Below the pieces are notes generated by a model. It ran no database searches. It saw only the letters and a program-made list of their open reading frames with translations, and had not been told where the DNA came from. Below, one piece after another: positions 19,407 through 28,446 of a stretch of 64,000 bases of DNA. Every line of letters begins with the position of its first letter. Positions within the stretch are counted from its first letter, which is position 1. Origin of the DNA: JBGPQJ01 sp963829485 (GTDB lineage Bacteria; Chloroflexota; Anaerolineae; Anaerolineales; Villigracilaceae); assembly GCA_963829485.1 (NCBI GenBank), contig CAWHIK010000010.1:372001-436000 (forward strand), written 5' to 3'. Both the position numbers and the translations under genes were made by a program.

Positions 19407-20198
19407 ATGGATCTGGGCTTAAGAGATAAGAAAGCATTAATCACAGGCGCTTCACGCGGGTTGGGATATGCCATTGCGAAAACCCTGACCGCAGAAGGCT
19501 GCCACGTTGCCATTAACAGCCGGACCAGTGAGAAAATTGATGCCTCGGCGAGTGCTTTGGCAATGGAATCAAAGGTCAAGGTTTTTGGGCTGGCCGGCGA
19601 CGTCACTCAGCCGGATGTTCCCGGCGAACTGGTCAAGGGAGCTGCAGAAAAACTCGGCGGGTTGGATATCCTTGTGTGCAATGCGGGTGGACCGCCTCCC
19701 GGGGCTTTTGAGTCCTTCGATGAAACTGTCTGGCAAAAAGCCATCGACCTCTCATTCATGAGCCATGTTCGTTTGATCAAAGCCGCTTTGCCGCATCTCA
19801 GGAAATCGGAAACCGCAAGTGTGCTGACGGTCACATCCTACTCGGTCAAGCAGCCTATCCCCAACCTGGTTCTGTCCAACTCGATCCGTGCTGCAACGGT
19901 GGGATTGACCAAGTCGCTGGCGCTGGAACTAGGCCGGGAGGGGATACGCTTCAATTCCATCCTGCCAGCCTGGACGGAGACGGAGCGGGTCGGCGAGTTG
20001 ATGTCCGCCCGCGCTAAAAACAACGGAACTACTGTCGATGAAGAAATAGCCAAACAATCCAAGGAAAGTGCACTGGGACGGATGGCCTCCCCGCAGGAAT
20101 TTGCGAATGCTGCTGTTTTCCTCATTTCTCCAGCCGCATCCTATGTCACCGGCGTAATGCTGACCGTTGACGGCGGAATGTATAAAGGAACCCTATGA
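19407..20198 (+). CDS. SDR family oxidoreductase with altered catalytic site
   Basis: A 263-residue SDR resembling FabG-like 3-oxoacyl reductases, with TGASRGLG (15-22), CNAGG and a VDGGMYKG ending. The usual YxxxK catalytic pair is replaced by SxxxR (SNSIRAA, about residue 155-161), while the preceding Ser region (VTSYS) is kept. It may use a different mechanism or bind without catalysis. A GGGAG site precedes the ATG. The stop overlaps the next gene by four bases (ATGA). Confidence 0.85.
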   Translation: MDLGLRDKKALITGASRGLGYAIAKTLTAEGCHVAINSRTSEKIDASASALAMESKVKVFGLAGDVTQPDVPGELVKGAAEKLGGLDILVCNAGGPPPGAFESFDETVWQKAIDLSFMSHVRLIKAALPHLRKSETASVLTVTSYSVKQPIPNLVLSNSIRAATVGLTKSLALELGREGIRFNSILPAWTETERVGELMSARAKNNGTTVDEEIAKQSKESALGRMASPQEFANAAVFLISPAASYVTGVMLTVDGGMYKGTL

Positions 20199-20380
20199 CA
20201 AAACAATGCCTGAATTGCGACCGGTCCGAAAATGAAATTCCTTTGATGACCCTTGCTTATCGTGAAGAATCGTTTTACATCTGTCCGCAATGCCTGCCGG
20301 TTCTGATCCACAAGCCGCAGAATCTCGCCGGCAAGCTCGAAGGCGCGGACAAGTTTCCTCCGGTAAACCACGAACATTAA
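20195..20380 (+). CDS. Small two-CxxC zinc-ribbon-like protein
   Basis: A 61-residue protein with CLNC (5-8) and CPQC (30-33), the spacing expected of a small zinc ribbon, plus late His residues (39, 59). Homology to named families is not evident to me. It is coupled to the atypical SDR by an ATGA overlap and lies 9 bases before murJ, so all three are likely on one transcript. A regulatory or adapter role is possible but is inference. Confidence 0.7.
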   Translation: MTKQCLNCDRSENEIPLMTLAYREESFYICPQCLPVLIHKPQNLAGKLEGADKFPPVNHEH

Positions 20381-20389
20381 TTCCCGTCC

Positions 20390-21892
20390 GTGAAGAAACT
20401 CACGTTCGTCAGCCGGACGTCCCTGCTCCTGGCTGGATTCTTCTTCATCGACAAGGTCCTGGCCTTTGGGCGTTCACTGATCATCGCCCGGCGTTTCAGC
20501 CTTTCCGCTGAACTGGATGCGTTCAATGTCGCCAATAACCTGCCGGATCTGTTATTCGCCCTCATCTCCGGTGGGGCGTTCGCGATGGCGTTCATCCCGG
20601 TATTGACGGAGCATATCACTCAAAAAGGACGGGAGGATGCTTGGGCGTTATTCTCCCGTGTTGCCAACCTTGCCTTTGTGGCGACCGCCTCTCTGGCAAT
20701 CGTGATCGCGCTGTTCGCAGACCAGATCGTCCGTTCACAGATCGGCATTGCGCCGGGGTTCGGTCCCGAGCAGCAGGAGCTGGTCACGCAGCTGATGCGG
20801 TTCAACCTGGTCGCGACCATTATTTTCTCGATCAGCGGATTAGTGATGGCAGGGCTGCAAGCCAACCAGCACTTCCTGCTGCCGGCGATGGCGCCGATCA
20901 TGTACAACCTGGGGCAGATTTTCGGCGTCTTTTTCCTGGTGCCTATCTTCGGGGTTTATGGTTTGGTGTACGGCGTTATCATCGGTGCGCTGTTCCACCT
21001 GGGTATCCAAATTCCAGGTTTGATCAAGTACAAATTCCACTGGACGCCGGAACTCACCATCCGGGATGAAGGCGTACGCGAGGTGTTGCACGTGGTGGGA
21101 CCCCGCCTGTTGACGATGTTCTTCATCCAGTTGACGTTCATTGCGAGGGATAATTTTGCATCCCGCCTCGACCAGGTGGGCGCCATTTCAGCTCTGACGT
21201 ACGGCTGGATGATCATGCAAGTGCCTGAGACATTGATCGGCACGGCGATCGCCACAGCGCTCCTGCCCACCCTTTCGCAGCTTTTTACCCGGAAGGAAGC
21301 AGTGGTGTTCAGGGATACTGTCGAGCGGGCAGTCAGGGTGGTTATCGCACTGACCATCCCTATTGCTGCTCTTTTGATCGTTGGTCTGCCCTCGTTGATC
21401 TCCTTCGCTTTCGGTTTTGATCAGGGCGATACGGAAATGCTGACCCGTACCGCTCAAGTTTACATGCTGGTGTTGACTGGATATGCCTTGCAGGAGATTC
21501 TGGCGCGCACATTTTATTCCCGCCTGGAAGCGGTCGTGCCTTTGCGAGGTGTCATGATCCGGTTCGTTATTTACCTGGCGATCGGCGCATCGGTGGTTGC
21601 TTTCTTCCCCGAGTGGGGAGCAGCCGGGATAGCGCTGGCTGAGTTGTCGCTGACGGTGGAGGCCATTTTCATGCTGATCTGGTTGAACCGCCGGGTGGAA
21701 CCGAAGTTGACTGCCTGGGGCGCAGTTCTGCGAGGGGGGTCCGCTGCCGTGGTCGGTGGCGCAGCAGCTTACGGGTTGCTGATGTGGCTTCCCATACCCG
21801 GTGTCATTGCCGCCTTTGTTGCTATGGCAGCGGGTGGATTTATCGCCATCCCATTCATCCTTCCTTATCTACGGTTAATGCTCCGATTGTAG
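20390..21892 (+). CDS. murJ: MurJ/MviN lipid II flippase
   Basis: Flips the peptidoglycan precursor lipid II across the cytoplasmic membrane. The 500-residue protein has about 14 hydrophobic helices and family-typical segments (GFFFIDKVLAFGRSLIIARRF, SAELDAFNVANNLPDLLF, GALFHLGIQIPGL). A GTG start is used. MurJ implies a murein-type wall precursor pathway here. It is intact, with no frame break over 1.5 kb. Confidence 0.9.
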   Translation: MKKLTFVSRTSLLLAGFFFIDKVLAFGRSLIIARRFSLSAELDAFNVANNLPDLLFALISGGAFAMAFIPVLTEHITQKGREDAWALFSRVANLAFVATASLAIVIALFADQIVRSQIGIAPGFGPEQQELVTQLMRFNLVATIIFSISGLVMAGLQANQHFLLPAMAPIMYNLGQIFGVFFLVPIFGVYGLVYGVIIGALFHLGIQIPGLIKYKFHWTPELTIRDEGVREVLHVVGPRLLTMFFIQLTFIARDNFASRLDQVGAISALTYGWMIMQVPETLIGTAIATALLPTLSQLFTRKEAVVFRDTVERAVRVVIALTIPIAALLIVGLPSLISFAFGFDQGDTEMLTRTAQVYMLVLTGYALQEILARTFYSRLEAVVPLRGVMIRFVIYLAIGASVVAFFPEWGAAGIALAELSLTVEAIFMLIWLNRRVEPKLTAWGAVLRGGSAAVVGGAAAYGLLMWLPIPGVIAAFVAMAAGGFIAIPFILPYLRLMLRL

Positions 21893-21913
21893 AGTGGTGT
21901 ATAATTTTCGCCT

Positions 21914-22921
21914 ATGACCGAAACTCAACCTACGAATGTATCTAAACCCTCCAACCGAACCACATTGTGGATCGTGCTGGGATCGATCGTGATTGTCATC
22001 GCCGGTTTGATTCTTGGCGTTGTGGTTGGGCTGAACATCAGGAAAGAACAAGAGAGAGTCCTGATCATGCAATCCCTTGGCGAGCAGTACGACCTGGGTG
22101 TGCAGGAAATGAACGATGGGTTTTACGATCGGGCGCGCCAGCGCTTTGAGCATGTGTTGACATACGACCCTTCCTTCCCTGGTGCGCAGGATAAGTTGAC
22201 AGAAGTCCTTGTCCTGCTTTCAGCGACGGCAACCCCTCCAGCTTCGCCCACCCCCGAAATATCCCCCACACCCGACCTGAGAGGCGTTGAGCAGCTTTTC
22301 TCTGATGCCCAGAGGATGATCACCGAATCGAATTGGGATGACGCCCAATTGGCGCTGGATAATCTCCGCAAGAACAACCCCGAATTCAAGACCGTGGCAG
22401 TGGATGGAATGTATTACATCCTCCTGCGCAACCGCGGCGTGGATAAGATCCTCGTCCAGCAAAATCTCGAGGGCGGTATCTACGACCTGACGCTGGCGGA
22501 ACGATTTGGTCCGCTGGATAACCAATCCGGCGGGCTGCGCAATTTTGCCCGGCTATACCTGACCGGTTTATCCCTCTGGGGGGTGGATTGGGCGCAGGTG
22601 GTTTACTTCTTCCAGCAGGTGGCTGCCGCTGTTCCGAACATGTCCGACAGCTCCGGTTACACGGCCGGGGGACGCTATTTCATTGCGTTAGTGGAATACG
22701 GCAAGGTATTACTTGCTAAAGACCTGCCGTGCGATGCGCAGATCCAGTTCGAGTTGGCGCAATCAATCTCTACAAATGATGAGCTTAGCGACTTGAAGAA
22801 TGAAGCCGTGGACCGATGCCTTGCCAGCCAGCCTCCCACACCGACGTTTACGGAAACTCCCACTATCACGCCGGATGGGGGAGTGCCGACTGAGACCCCG
22901 ACAGATACGCCAACTCCTTAG
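21914..22921 (+). CDS. Membrane-anchored TPR-like protein with Thr-Pro tail
   Basis: Family not recognised. The 335-residue protein has one N-terminal transmembrane helix (about 18-40), a TPR-like helical region (YDLGVQEMNDGFYDRARQRF; later WDDAQLALDNLRKNNPEFK) and Thr/Pro-rich linkers (about 105-120 and the last 30 residues). This suggests an extracytoplasmic scaffold. TATAAT at 21900-21905 ends 8 bases before the ATG and there is no ribosome site, so a leaderless transcript is likely. Confidence 0.7.
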   Translation: MTETQPTNVSKPSNRTTLWIVLGSIVIVIAGLILGVVVGLNIRKEQERVLIMQSLGEQYDLGVQEMNDGFYDRARQRFEHVLTYDPSFPGAQDKLTEVLVLLSATATPPASPTPEISPTPDLRGVEQLFSDAQRMITESNWDDAQLALDNLRKNNPEFKTVAVDGMYYILLRNRGVDKILVQQNLEGGIYDLTLAERFGPLDNQSGGLRNFARLYLTGLSLWGVDWAQVVYFFQQVAAAVPNMSDSSGYTAGGRYFIALVEYGKVLLAKDLPCDAQIQFELAQSISTNDELSDLKNEAVDRCLASQPPTPTFTETPTITPDGGVPTETPTDTPTP

Positions 22922-22935
22922 TAATTTGATTATCA

Positions 22936-23445
22936 ATGCAAGACATGCCTGCCTGGGCTCTTACCCTCGTCTATTTCCTGCACATCTCCGCAACAGTCGC
23001 CTGGCTGGGAAGCCTGGTGGGATTGACATTGATTGTCATTCCTGCCGCAACACGGACGCTGGAGATTAAAGACCAGGTTTCCCTTTTGGATAACATTCAG
23101 AACCGGCTCGATTCCCTGAGCTGGTTTTGTTTATTCCTGCTAATCGCAACAGGAATGTTTCAGTTGAGCGTCAACCCCAATTATCGTGGATTGATAGCCA
23201 TGGAAAATAGTTGGGAAAAGGCGATCCTGATCAAGCATGGGCTGGTCATCAGCCTGGCGGTGGCTGGTGCGTTTATGTCCTGGTGGGTGATGCCTGCCAT
23301 CCGCAGAGCGAAGATACGCCTCCAGCGAACCGGCGATGACAAGGAACTGGCTCAATTGCGGAAAAGGGAAAAATTCCTATTACGTCTGAATCTGGTACTT
23401 GCAACACTGGTCTTATTGGCGACCGCAGCAGCTCGTGCAGCATAA
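22936..23445 (+). CDS. CopD-like four-helix membrane protein
   Basis: A 169-residue protein with four predicted helices (about 8-32, 54-72, 90-112, 140-165). The first helix carries His15 (YFLHISATVAWLGS) and a third-helix His (IKHGLVI), as in CopD/DUF2269-type proteins that may bind heme or copper. The function of such stand-alone forms is unclear. It starts 14 bases after the TPR-like gene and is closed by a strong terminator. Confidence 0.65.
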   Translation: MQDMPAWALTLVYFLHISATVAWLGSLVGLTLIVIPAATRTLEIKDQVSLLDNIQNRLDSLSWFCLFLLIATGMFQLSVNPNYRGLIAMENSWEKAILIKHGLVISLAVAGAFMSWWVMPAIRRAKIRLQRTGDDKELAQLRKREKFLLRLNLVLATLVLLATAAARAA

Positions 23446-23471
23446 AAAAATCCCCTCCAGGGGATTTTTTG
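23445..23471 (+). terminator. Bidirectional terminator
   Basis: AATCCCCT (23449-23456) pairs with AGGGGATT (23459-23466), with an A-run before and a T-run after, so it can end both the CopD-like gene and the convergent C39 gene. Confidence 0.85.
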
Positions 23472-23495
23472 TTCAGAGGAGACTTCCCTTGTGAT

Positions 23496-24833
23496 TCATG
23501 GCTGAACGCCGAGATTTATCAACGCATCGATGCCCGGAGTAAAGCTTGAGTTAAGGTAGACCGTCATCCTGAAATCAGCAATGGCGGCAGCCGTATTGCC
23601 TAAAGCCTGTTCAGCCATCCCGCGCCAGTAGATGCTTTCCTCGAGACTCTTATCGCTGACGGTTTCCAGTGTTACATCGGCGAGATTGATCACGTCCTGA
23701 TATCGGCCGGTGTAGTAATACGCCTTGTAGGGACCGGTTTGGTACCACATCATGCGATAGGGACGCTGTTTATCGTCTTCGCCAAGCCCGCTGTAAATTT
23801 CAAATGCCTTGTCATACGCCTCAGCAGCCTCGGCATACTGTGTCAGATTGACGTGGCTGGTTCCCTTGTTGAACCAGGCGAAGAAGGCATCGATCCCATT
23901 GAGGGATTGGACCTCCTCATTGGCGATGTCCAGCGCATGCTGGTTCGCCCAGGTCGGATCGCCCCAATCGCCGAGGAGTTCAAACAACTCTGCTTCCCTT
24001 TCAGGCGGATAGGTTAGCAGGAAAATGTAATCGAAGGAACGCCAGCCCTCATTGAAATCTGCGTAGGCGATTTCCCTGTTCTCACCACTGACATCCTCTG
24101 GGGGGTATGAGTCCTGGTAGATAAATACGTCTTTCTCGTCATCATAGCCGGTGACGAAGGAGTAATGACCGAGCCAGGCGACTTTTCCTGTGTAATCACG
24201 TTCGTAATAGCCTTTTTCGATAAGCACCGGAAAACCGGCGACCAGCAACTTTTTAATGAGCTCCATGTCGCCCCCGTAGCGGACGAGGACGTTGTAGGGG
24301 GTTTCGTCGATCACGAAATTCGCCATCTCATACGGCATGACGTTCTTATCTGTCTTGCCTCGGTCGATGAAGGGCTTGTCCGGTTCGTTCGCGCCGGGTT
24401 TGATCACCCGGGCGATGTCATCGCGGTTCCCTTTCCAGCCCCAGAACTTAAGCGCCATGGCAAGATTGGCGGGACCGCAATAGTTCCAGCGGTTGAACTG
24501 GTCCACGTAAACCACGCCGTCGAGGGAAATGGTGCTGGGTAACGGGGTAGGAGTGATCGTGGGAGAGGCTTCCGGAGTGGGGGATTCCTTTATTTCTGGT
24601 TGGGTAATCGTAGCCTTGGGAGTCGTCGTGGGCGTGGCAGAGGGCGCTGGCGACTTCTGCACAGGAACGAAGACAGCCTCTTCGGGAGGATTTAACCAGT
24701 ACTTGATCTGGGTGCGGAAGCTGTCCACCCGCCATGCGACTCTCTCGTGAATCGGTGGAAGGAAATAAAGCCCAACCACCAGTAATAAACAGATAATTAT
24801 AAAGGCAGGGATCAGGAGTATCCGTTTTCGCAT
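23496..24833 (-). CDS. Secreted C39-family cysteine peptidase with TPR repeats
   Basis: A 445-residue envelope protein. It has an N-terminal transmembrane helix (5-25), a Thr/Pro linker (about 60-100), a C39-like papain-fold domain with Cys119 (WNYCGPANLAMAL), His223 (GHYSFVTGYDD) and Asp241, then TPR-like helices (about 300-445). It may cleave or bind peptides outside the cell. ATG 24833 is chosen over the upstream ATG at 24842 because TATAAT (24846-24841) would leave 24842 inside the promoter; the chosen ATG lies 7 bases past it. It is divergent from the PIG-L gene. Confidence 0.78.
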   Translation of the reverse strand: MRKRILLIPAFIIICLLLVVGLYFLPPIHERVAWRVDSFRTQIKYWLNPPEEAVFVPVQKSPAPSATPTTTPKATITQPEIKESPTPEASPTITPTPLPSTISLDGVVYVDQFNRWNYCGPANLAMALKFWGWKGNRDDIARVIKPGANEPDKPFIDRGKTDKNVMPYEMANFVIDETPYNVLVRYGGDMELIKKLLVAGFPVLIEKGYYERDYTGKVAWLGHYSFVTGYDDEKDVFIYQDSYPPEDVSGENREIAYADFNEGWRSFDYIFLLTYPPEREAELFELLGDWGDPTWANQHALDIANEEVQSLNGIDAFFAWFNKGTSHVNLTQYAEAAEAYDKAFEIYSGLGEDDKQRPYRMMWYQTGPYKAYYYTGRYQDVINLADVTLETVSDKSLEESIYWRGMAEQALGNTAAAIADFRMTVYLNSSFTPGIDALINLGVQP

Positions 24834-24840
24834 GGCTGTC

Positions 24841-24868
24841 ATTATAACTTACCCAAACCTTATCCAAA
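24841..24868 (-). promoter_or_regulatory. Promoter of the C39 peptidase gene (leaderless)
   Basis: On the minus strand TTTGGA (24868-24863), a 16-base spacer and TATAAT (24846-24841). The start codon follows 7 bases later. Confidence 0.55.
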
Positions 24869-24933
24869 CGACAGACTGGAATTTCCTGCATGTCTTTCCA
24901 CAGCCTGATGAATTTCAGGATAAAATTGGCGCC

Positions 24934-25665
24934 ATGCGATGGATATACATCTCCCCCCATTATGATGATGGTGTTCTCTCCTGCGGCGGTCTGATCTATG
25001 AACAGACCCGCCACAACATCCCTGTCGAGATCTGGACGGTGTGCGCAGGCTTTCCCCCGAAGGACCGTCCACTGACTTCCCTTGCTCAGCGAATCCATGA
25101 ACGCTGGGGGACAAAATCCGGCCGTGGGACGATCATATTGCGTCGTAAAGAGGACCGGGCTGCTGCGGGGGCGGTTGGCGCTACCGTCAGGCACTTTCCT
25201 GTCCCCGATTGCATTTATCGCCGGTCGCCCAAAGGCACTCCGCTTTACCCGGAAGGTGTGTTCGACCTGCCTCACGCCAGGGACGCCTGCCTGCCCGACT
25301 CGATGGCTGCGATGCTCCTGCGCGGATTGCGCAAAGCGGATGTCGTGGTCTCCCCTCTTTCGATAGGGCACCACGTCGATCATGTTTTGACCAGGCTGGG
25401 GATTGAGAGAACCGGACGCACCCTGTTGTATTATGCCGATACTCCCTACGTGTTGAACCATCCCAGGGAGCTTGGCTCCTGTTCCAGGGGCATGTCCAGC
25501 ACGCTATTTCCCATCTCGAAGCCTGGTCTAAAAGCCTGGCTGGACGGCATATCCGCCTATAAATCCCAGCTGGAGATGCTTTTTGACACGGACGAGAAAA
25601 TGCGCGAGGATATCCGTGAATATTGGAACCGCGAAAAGGGTTTACGGCTGTGGCAGAAGGGATAA
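24934..25665 (+). CDS. PIG-L (LmbE-like) deacetylase
   Basis: A 243-residue zinc-dependent N-acetylglucosaminyl deacetylase-fold enzyme; the substrate may be a GlcNAc-linked glycan or small thiol precursor. Zinc ligands are in SPHYDDGVLSCGG (His9, Asp12) and GHHVDH (His147 to His150). ATG 24934 places the first motif right at the N-terminus, as in the family. TAAAAT at 24921-24926 lies 7 bases upstream with no ribosome site. The first motif reads HYDDGV instead of the common HPDDEV; the Glu-to-Gly change is notable. Confidence 0.82.
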   Translation: MRWIYISPHYDDGVLSCGGLIYEQTRHNIPVEIWTVCAGFPPKDRPLTSLAQRIHERWGTKSGRGTIILRRKEDRAAAGAVGATVRHFPVPDCIYRRSPKGTPLYPEGVFDLPHARDACLPDSMAAMLLRGLRKADVVVSPLSIGHHVDHVLTRLGIERTGRTLLYYADTPYVLNHPRELGSCSRGMSSTLFPISKPGLKAWLDGISAYKSQLEMLFDTDEKMREDIREYWNREKGLRLWQKG

Positions 25666-25686
25666 CCCTTCGGAAGTCTGCCTTGC

Positions 25687-25715
25687 TTGAAATTTCTCCA
25701 GAATCGTGATATATT
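25687..25715 (+). promoter_or_regulatory. greA promoter
   Basis: TTGAAA (25687-25692), a 17-base spacer and TATATT (25710-25715). Transcription would start near 25722 and give a leader of about 70 bases containing the hairpin at 25743. Confidence 0.65.
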
Positions 25716-25742
25716 TCGCACGCCATATAAGCAAGACCCAAC

Positions 25743-25766
25743 GTTGCATCTCGAAAGAGATGCAAC
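25743..25766 (+). other. GNRA-capped leader hairpin ahead of greA
   Basis: A perfect 10-bp stem GTTGCATCTC/GAGATGCAAC capped by a GAAA tetraloop. No T-run follows, so it is not a simple terminator. It lies 24 bases before the greA ATG, where no clear Shine-Dalgarno site is seen. Confidence 0.7.
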
Positions 25767-25790
25767 ATATCTTATAGACGGGAACCACCT

Positions 25791-26261
25791 ATGCCAGCCA
25801 ATTACTTGACCAAAGAGGGCTTTCAAAAGCTTCAGGACGAATTGGACTTCCTGCGCACCACCAAGCGCAAGGAAGTTGCCAACCGCCTGCATGAAGCAAT
25901 GGAAGGCGGCGAGTTAATTGAAAACGCCGAGTACGAAGCAGCCAAGAACGAACAGGCGTTTGTCGAAGGTCGCATCCAGGAATTGGAAATCATCCTCGCC
26001 TCCGCTAAGATCATTGATGAAGCCACGGCACATCAGAATCCGAACATTGTCCAGGTGGGTGACACGGTGACCATCCAGGAATCCGGCGGGAGTCCTGAGG
26101 TATATACCATCGTCGGCGTAGCAGAAGCAGACCCGCGTAAAGGCAAGATCTCCAACGAATCGCCCATTGGCAAGGCGCTGCTCAACCACCGCCCCGGTGA
26201 TGTGGTAATTGTCGAAGCACCCGGCGGTTCGTTCAAAGTCAAAATCATCAAGACCACCTGA
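25791..26261 (+). CDS. greA: Transcription elongation factor GreA
   Basis: Rescues backtracked RNA polymerase by stimulating transcript cleavage. The 156-residue protein has the N-terminal coiled coil (about 1-75) with the acidic tip ENAEYEAAKNEQA, and the C-terminal FKBP-like domain (YTIVGVAEADPRKGKISNES, SPIGKALL). Length is standard. It is followed by its own terminator, then lysS. Confidence 0.96.
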   Translation: MPANYLTKEGFQKLQDELDFLRTTKRKEVANRLHEAMEGGELIENAEYEAAKNEQAFVEGRIQELEIILASAKIIDEATAHQNPNIVQVGDTVTIQESGGSPEVYTIVGVAEADPRKGKISNESPIGKALLNHRPGDVVIVEAPGGSFKVKIIKTT

Positions 26262-26284
26262 AAGACCGGGGCAGTCACTCCAAG

Positions 26285-26333
26285 CCCCGCGCGCGCTCTG
26301 CGAAAGCAGGGCGCTTAAGCGCGGGACTTTTTT
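26285..26333 (+). terminator. Terminator between greA and lysS
   Basis: Outer stem CCCGCGC (26286-26292) with GCGCGGG (26319-26325), an inner GAAA-capped stem, and a T-run at 26328-26333. Because lysS starts only 20 bases later, it could also act as a partial attenuator. Confidence 0.75.
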
Positions 26334-26352
26334 AATCCTGAAAGGCGAACTC

Positions 26353-27882
26353 ATGGCAGATTATTCATCACTCGAGAAGATCCGTCTGGAAAAGATCGAT
26401 GAACTGCGCGCCGAGGGGATCGAACCCTTTCCGACACGCGCAGCACGAACGCATACCTCGGCAGAGGCGATCTCAGCCTTTGAAAAGGCTGAAAAAGCAG
26501 CGGGAGAATCCGGGACGCAAGCCGAAGTAAAGGCTACCCTGGCGGGACGCATCCGCGCGATGCGTGCCATGGGGAAAGTTTCCTTTGCGCACATCGAGGA
26601 CGGCGCCGGGAAGATCCAGCTCTTCCTGCGGATCAATGAGTTGTCCCCGGAGCGCGTGGATTTCTTCAACAAGATGTTCGACATCGGGGATTTTATCCAG
26701 GCCAGCGGAGTCATGATGCGCACCAAGACGGGCGAAGCGACCTTGCATGTGCATGATTTTAATCTGCTGGCGAAATCTGTCTCACCCCTGCCGGCGTCCA
26801 AGGATGAGAAAATGGAAGACGGTTCGCTCCTGAGCCATGCAGCGCTCAAAGACCCCGAGTTGCGCGCACGCCAGCGTTATGCCGACCTGGCTGTCAACCT
26901 TGAAGTTCGCGAAACATTTCGCAACCGGGCGAAGATGATCTCATCACTTCGTCGATTCCTCGATGAACATGATTTCCTTGAAGTCGAAACTCCCATATTG
27001 CAGCCCATCTATGGCGGCGCTGCGGCGAAGCCATTCGTCACTCACCATAACCAGCTCAAGCAGGATCTCTTCCTTCGGATATCCTTTGAGCTGTATCTCA
27101 AGCGTTTGCTGGTGGGCAACCTCGAGCGCGTCTATGAGATCGGGCGTGATTTCCGCAACGAAGGTGTATCCTTCAAGCATAATCCCGAATTCACCCAGCT
27201 TGGAATTCTACTGGGCATATGCTGATTATTTGCAGGTGATGGAATTGACCGAGCAGATGGTATCCACAGCCTGTAAGGATGTAACTGGATCATACAAGGT
27301 CACTACCAAGGTGATGAGCTGGATTTCACACCTCCCTGGAAGCGGTTGGAAATGCGCCAGGGATTGGTGGACGTGACCGGCATGGATATCGACGAATATC
27401 GCGATGCGGAACTCCCTGGCTTCTGCGCTCAGGAAAAAGGGATTCAACCACCCGTCAATGCTACAAGGGGAAAGCTGATCGATTTCATGCTGTCGGAATT
27501 CCTCGAGCCGACCCTTATTCAACCCACCTTCCTGTTCGATTACCCGCGCGACATCTCCCCACTGGCGAAATCCAAGCCCGGTGACCCGCTGATCGTGGAG
27601 CGCTTCGAGGGCTATGTGGCGGGATTCGAATTGTGCAATGCTTTCACCGAATTAAACGACCCGCTTGACCAGGAACAGCGCTTCCTCGAGATGGGGCGGG
27701 ATTATGCCGCCGACGATGAAGAGAAACATCCCATGGACGAGGACTACCTGCGTGCGATGCGCTATGGCATGCCTCCCTGCGGCGGTTTTGGTATGGGCGT
27801 CGACCGACTGACCATGCTGCTTACGGACAAACACTCCATCCGTGATGTCCTGTTGTTCCCGCATCTCCGCAGTGAGGAATAA
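26353..27882 (+). CDS. lysS: Lysyl-tRNA synthetase, class II (two compensating frame breaks)
   Basis: Charges tRNA-Lys. The N-terminal OB-fold (about 55-160) and the class II motifs are present: motif 1 near FLEVETPIL, motif 2 FRNEGVSFKHNPEFTQL, motif 3 GFGMGVDRLTML. An extra G near 27202 shifts the frame, and a missing T near 27304 restores it; the 100 bases between encode the expected EFYWAYADYLQVMELTEQM. Joined length is about 509 residues, normal for LysS. An essential single-copy enzyme with two offsetting indels points to sequence error. Start ATG 26353 follows a weak AAGGCGA site. Confidence 0.92.
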
Positions 27883-27926
27883 CAAATTCCAGAAGCTGAT
27901 CCATTAAAATATTTCTGGTTGATTAC

Positions 27927-28446
27927 TTGCTCGCTTTCCAGGCAGGATTCGTTTACGGGATCGTTTTTAGCTTGCTATTCAGCTCCTTTCTCCTGGTGAT
28001 GATCAAGATTTAATCCCGAAGGGTTGCTCGATGGTCTTCCTCCGGACATCAAAGCCTGGTATGGACCGGTGAGCGAAAAAACACAGCGCCAGCGCAAACC
28101 TTTTGTTCTACTATTCCTCCTGATCCTGTTAGGTGTGCCATTGCTTTCGATCAGGCGCTACGACCTGCTGACGGTCGGTGTCCCGAACTTTATCGAACTG
28201 TTCGTCAATGTCTTCACCCTATTTATGGTTTTTAATATTGTGGATCTGCTTATTCTCGATTGGCTGGTGATATGTACCATAACACCGAGATTCATCGTCC
28301 TTCCCGGGACTGAAGGGATGTCCGGATACAAGGATTATGGATTTCATTTTCGCGGGTTTCTCAAAGGGACAATCATCAGCCTTGTTTCAGCGTTGATATT
28401 TGCAGGCATCGCCAGCCTGGGTTATTTAATCCTTGGGAAAACATGA
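27927..28446 (+). CDS. Membrane protein, apparently split by one extra T
   Basis: Family not recognised. From about 27927 the frame encodes a hydrophobic helix (FVYGIVFSLLFSSFLLVMIKI), then meets a stop. Removing one T from the run at 28009-28011 reads straight into NPEGLLDGLPPDIKAWYGPV and the membrane protein ending at 28446 (about 173 residues, four helices). ATG 28033 could also serve if the break were real. The exact start is uncertain; only TTG or CTG codons are available. The stop overlaps the DUF3054 start (ATGA). Confidence 0.55.

Noticed and set aside
24448..25461. Open frame of 337 codons on the minus strand spanning the C39 and PIG-L genes
   Set aside because: It crosses the divergent promoter region and is antisense to the conserved PIG-L motifs.
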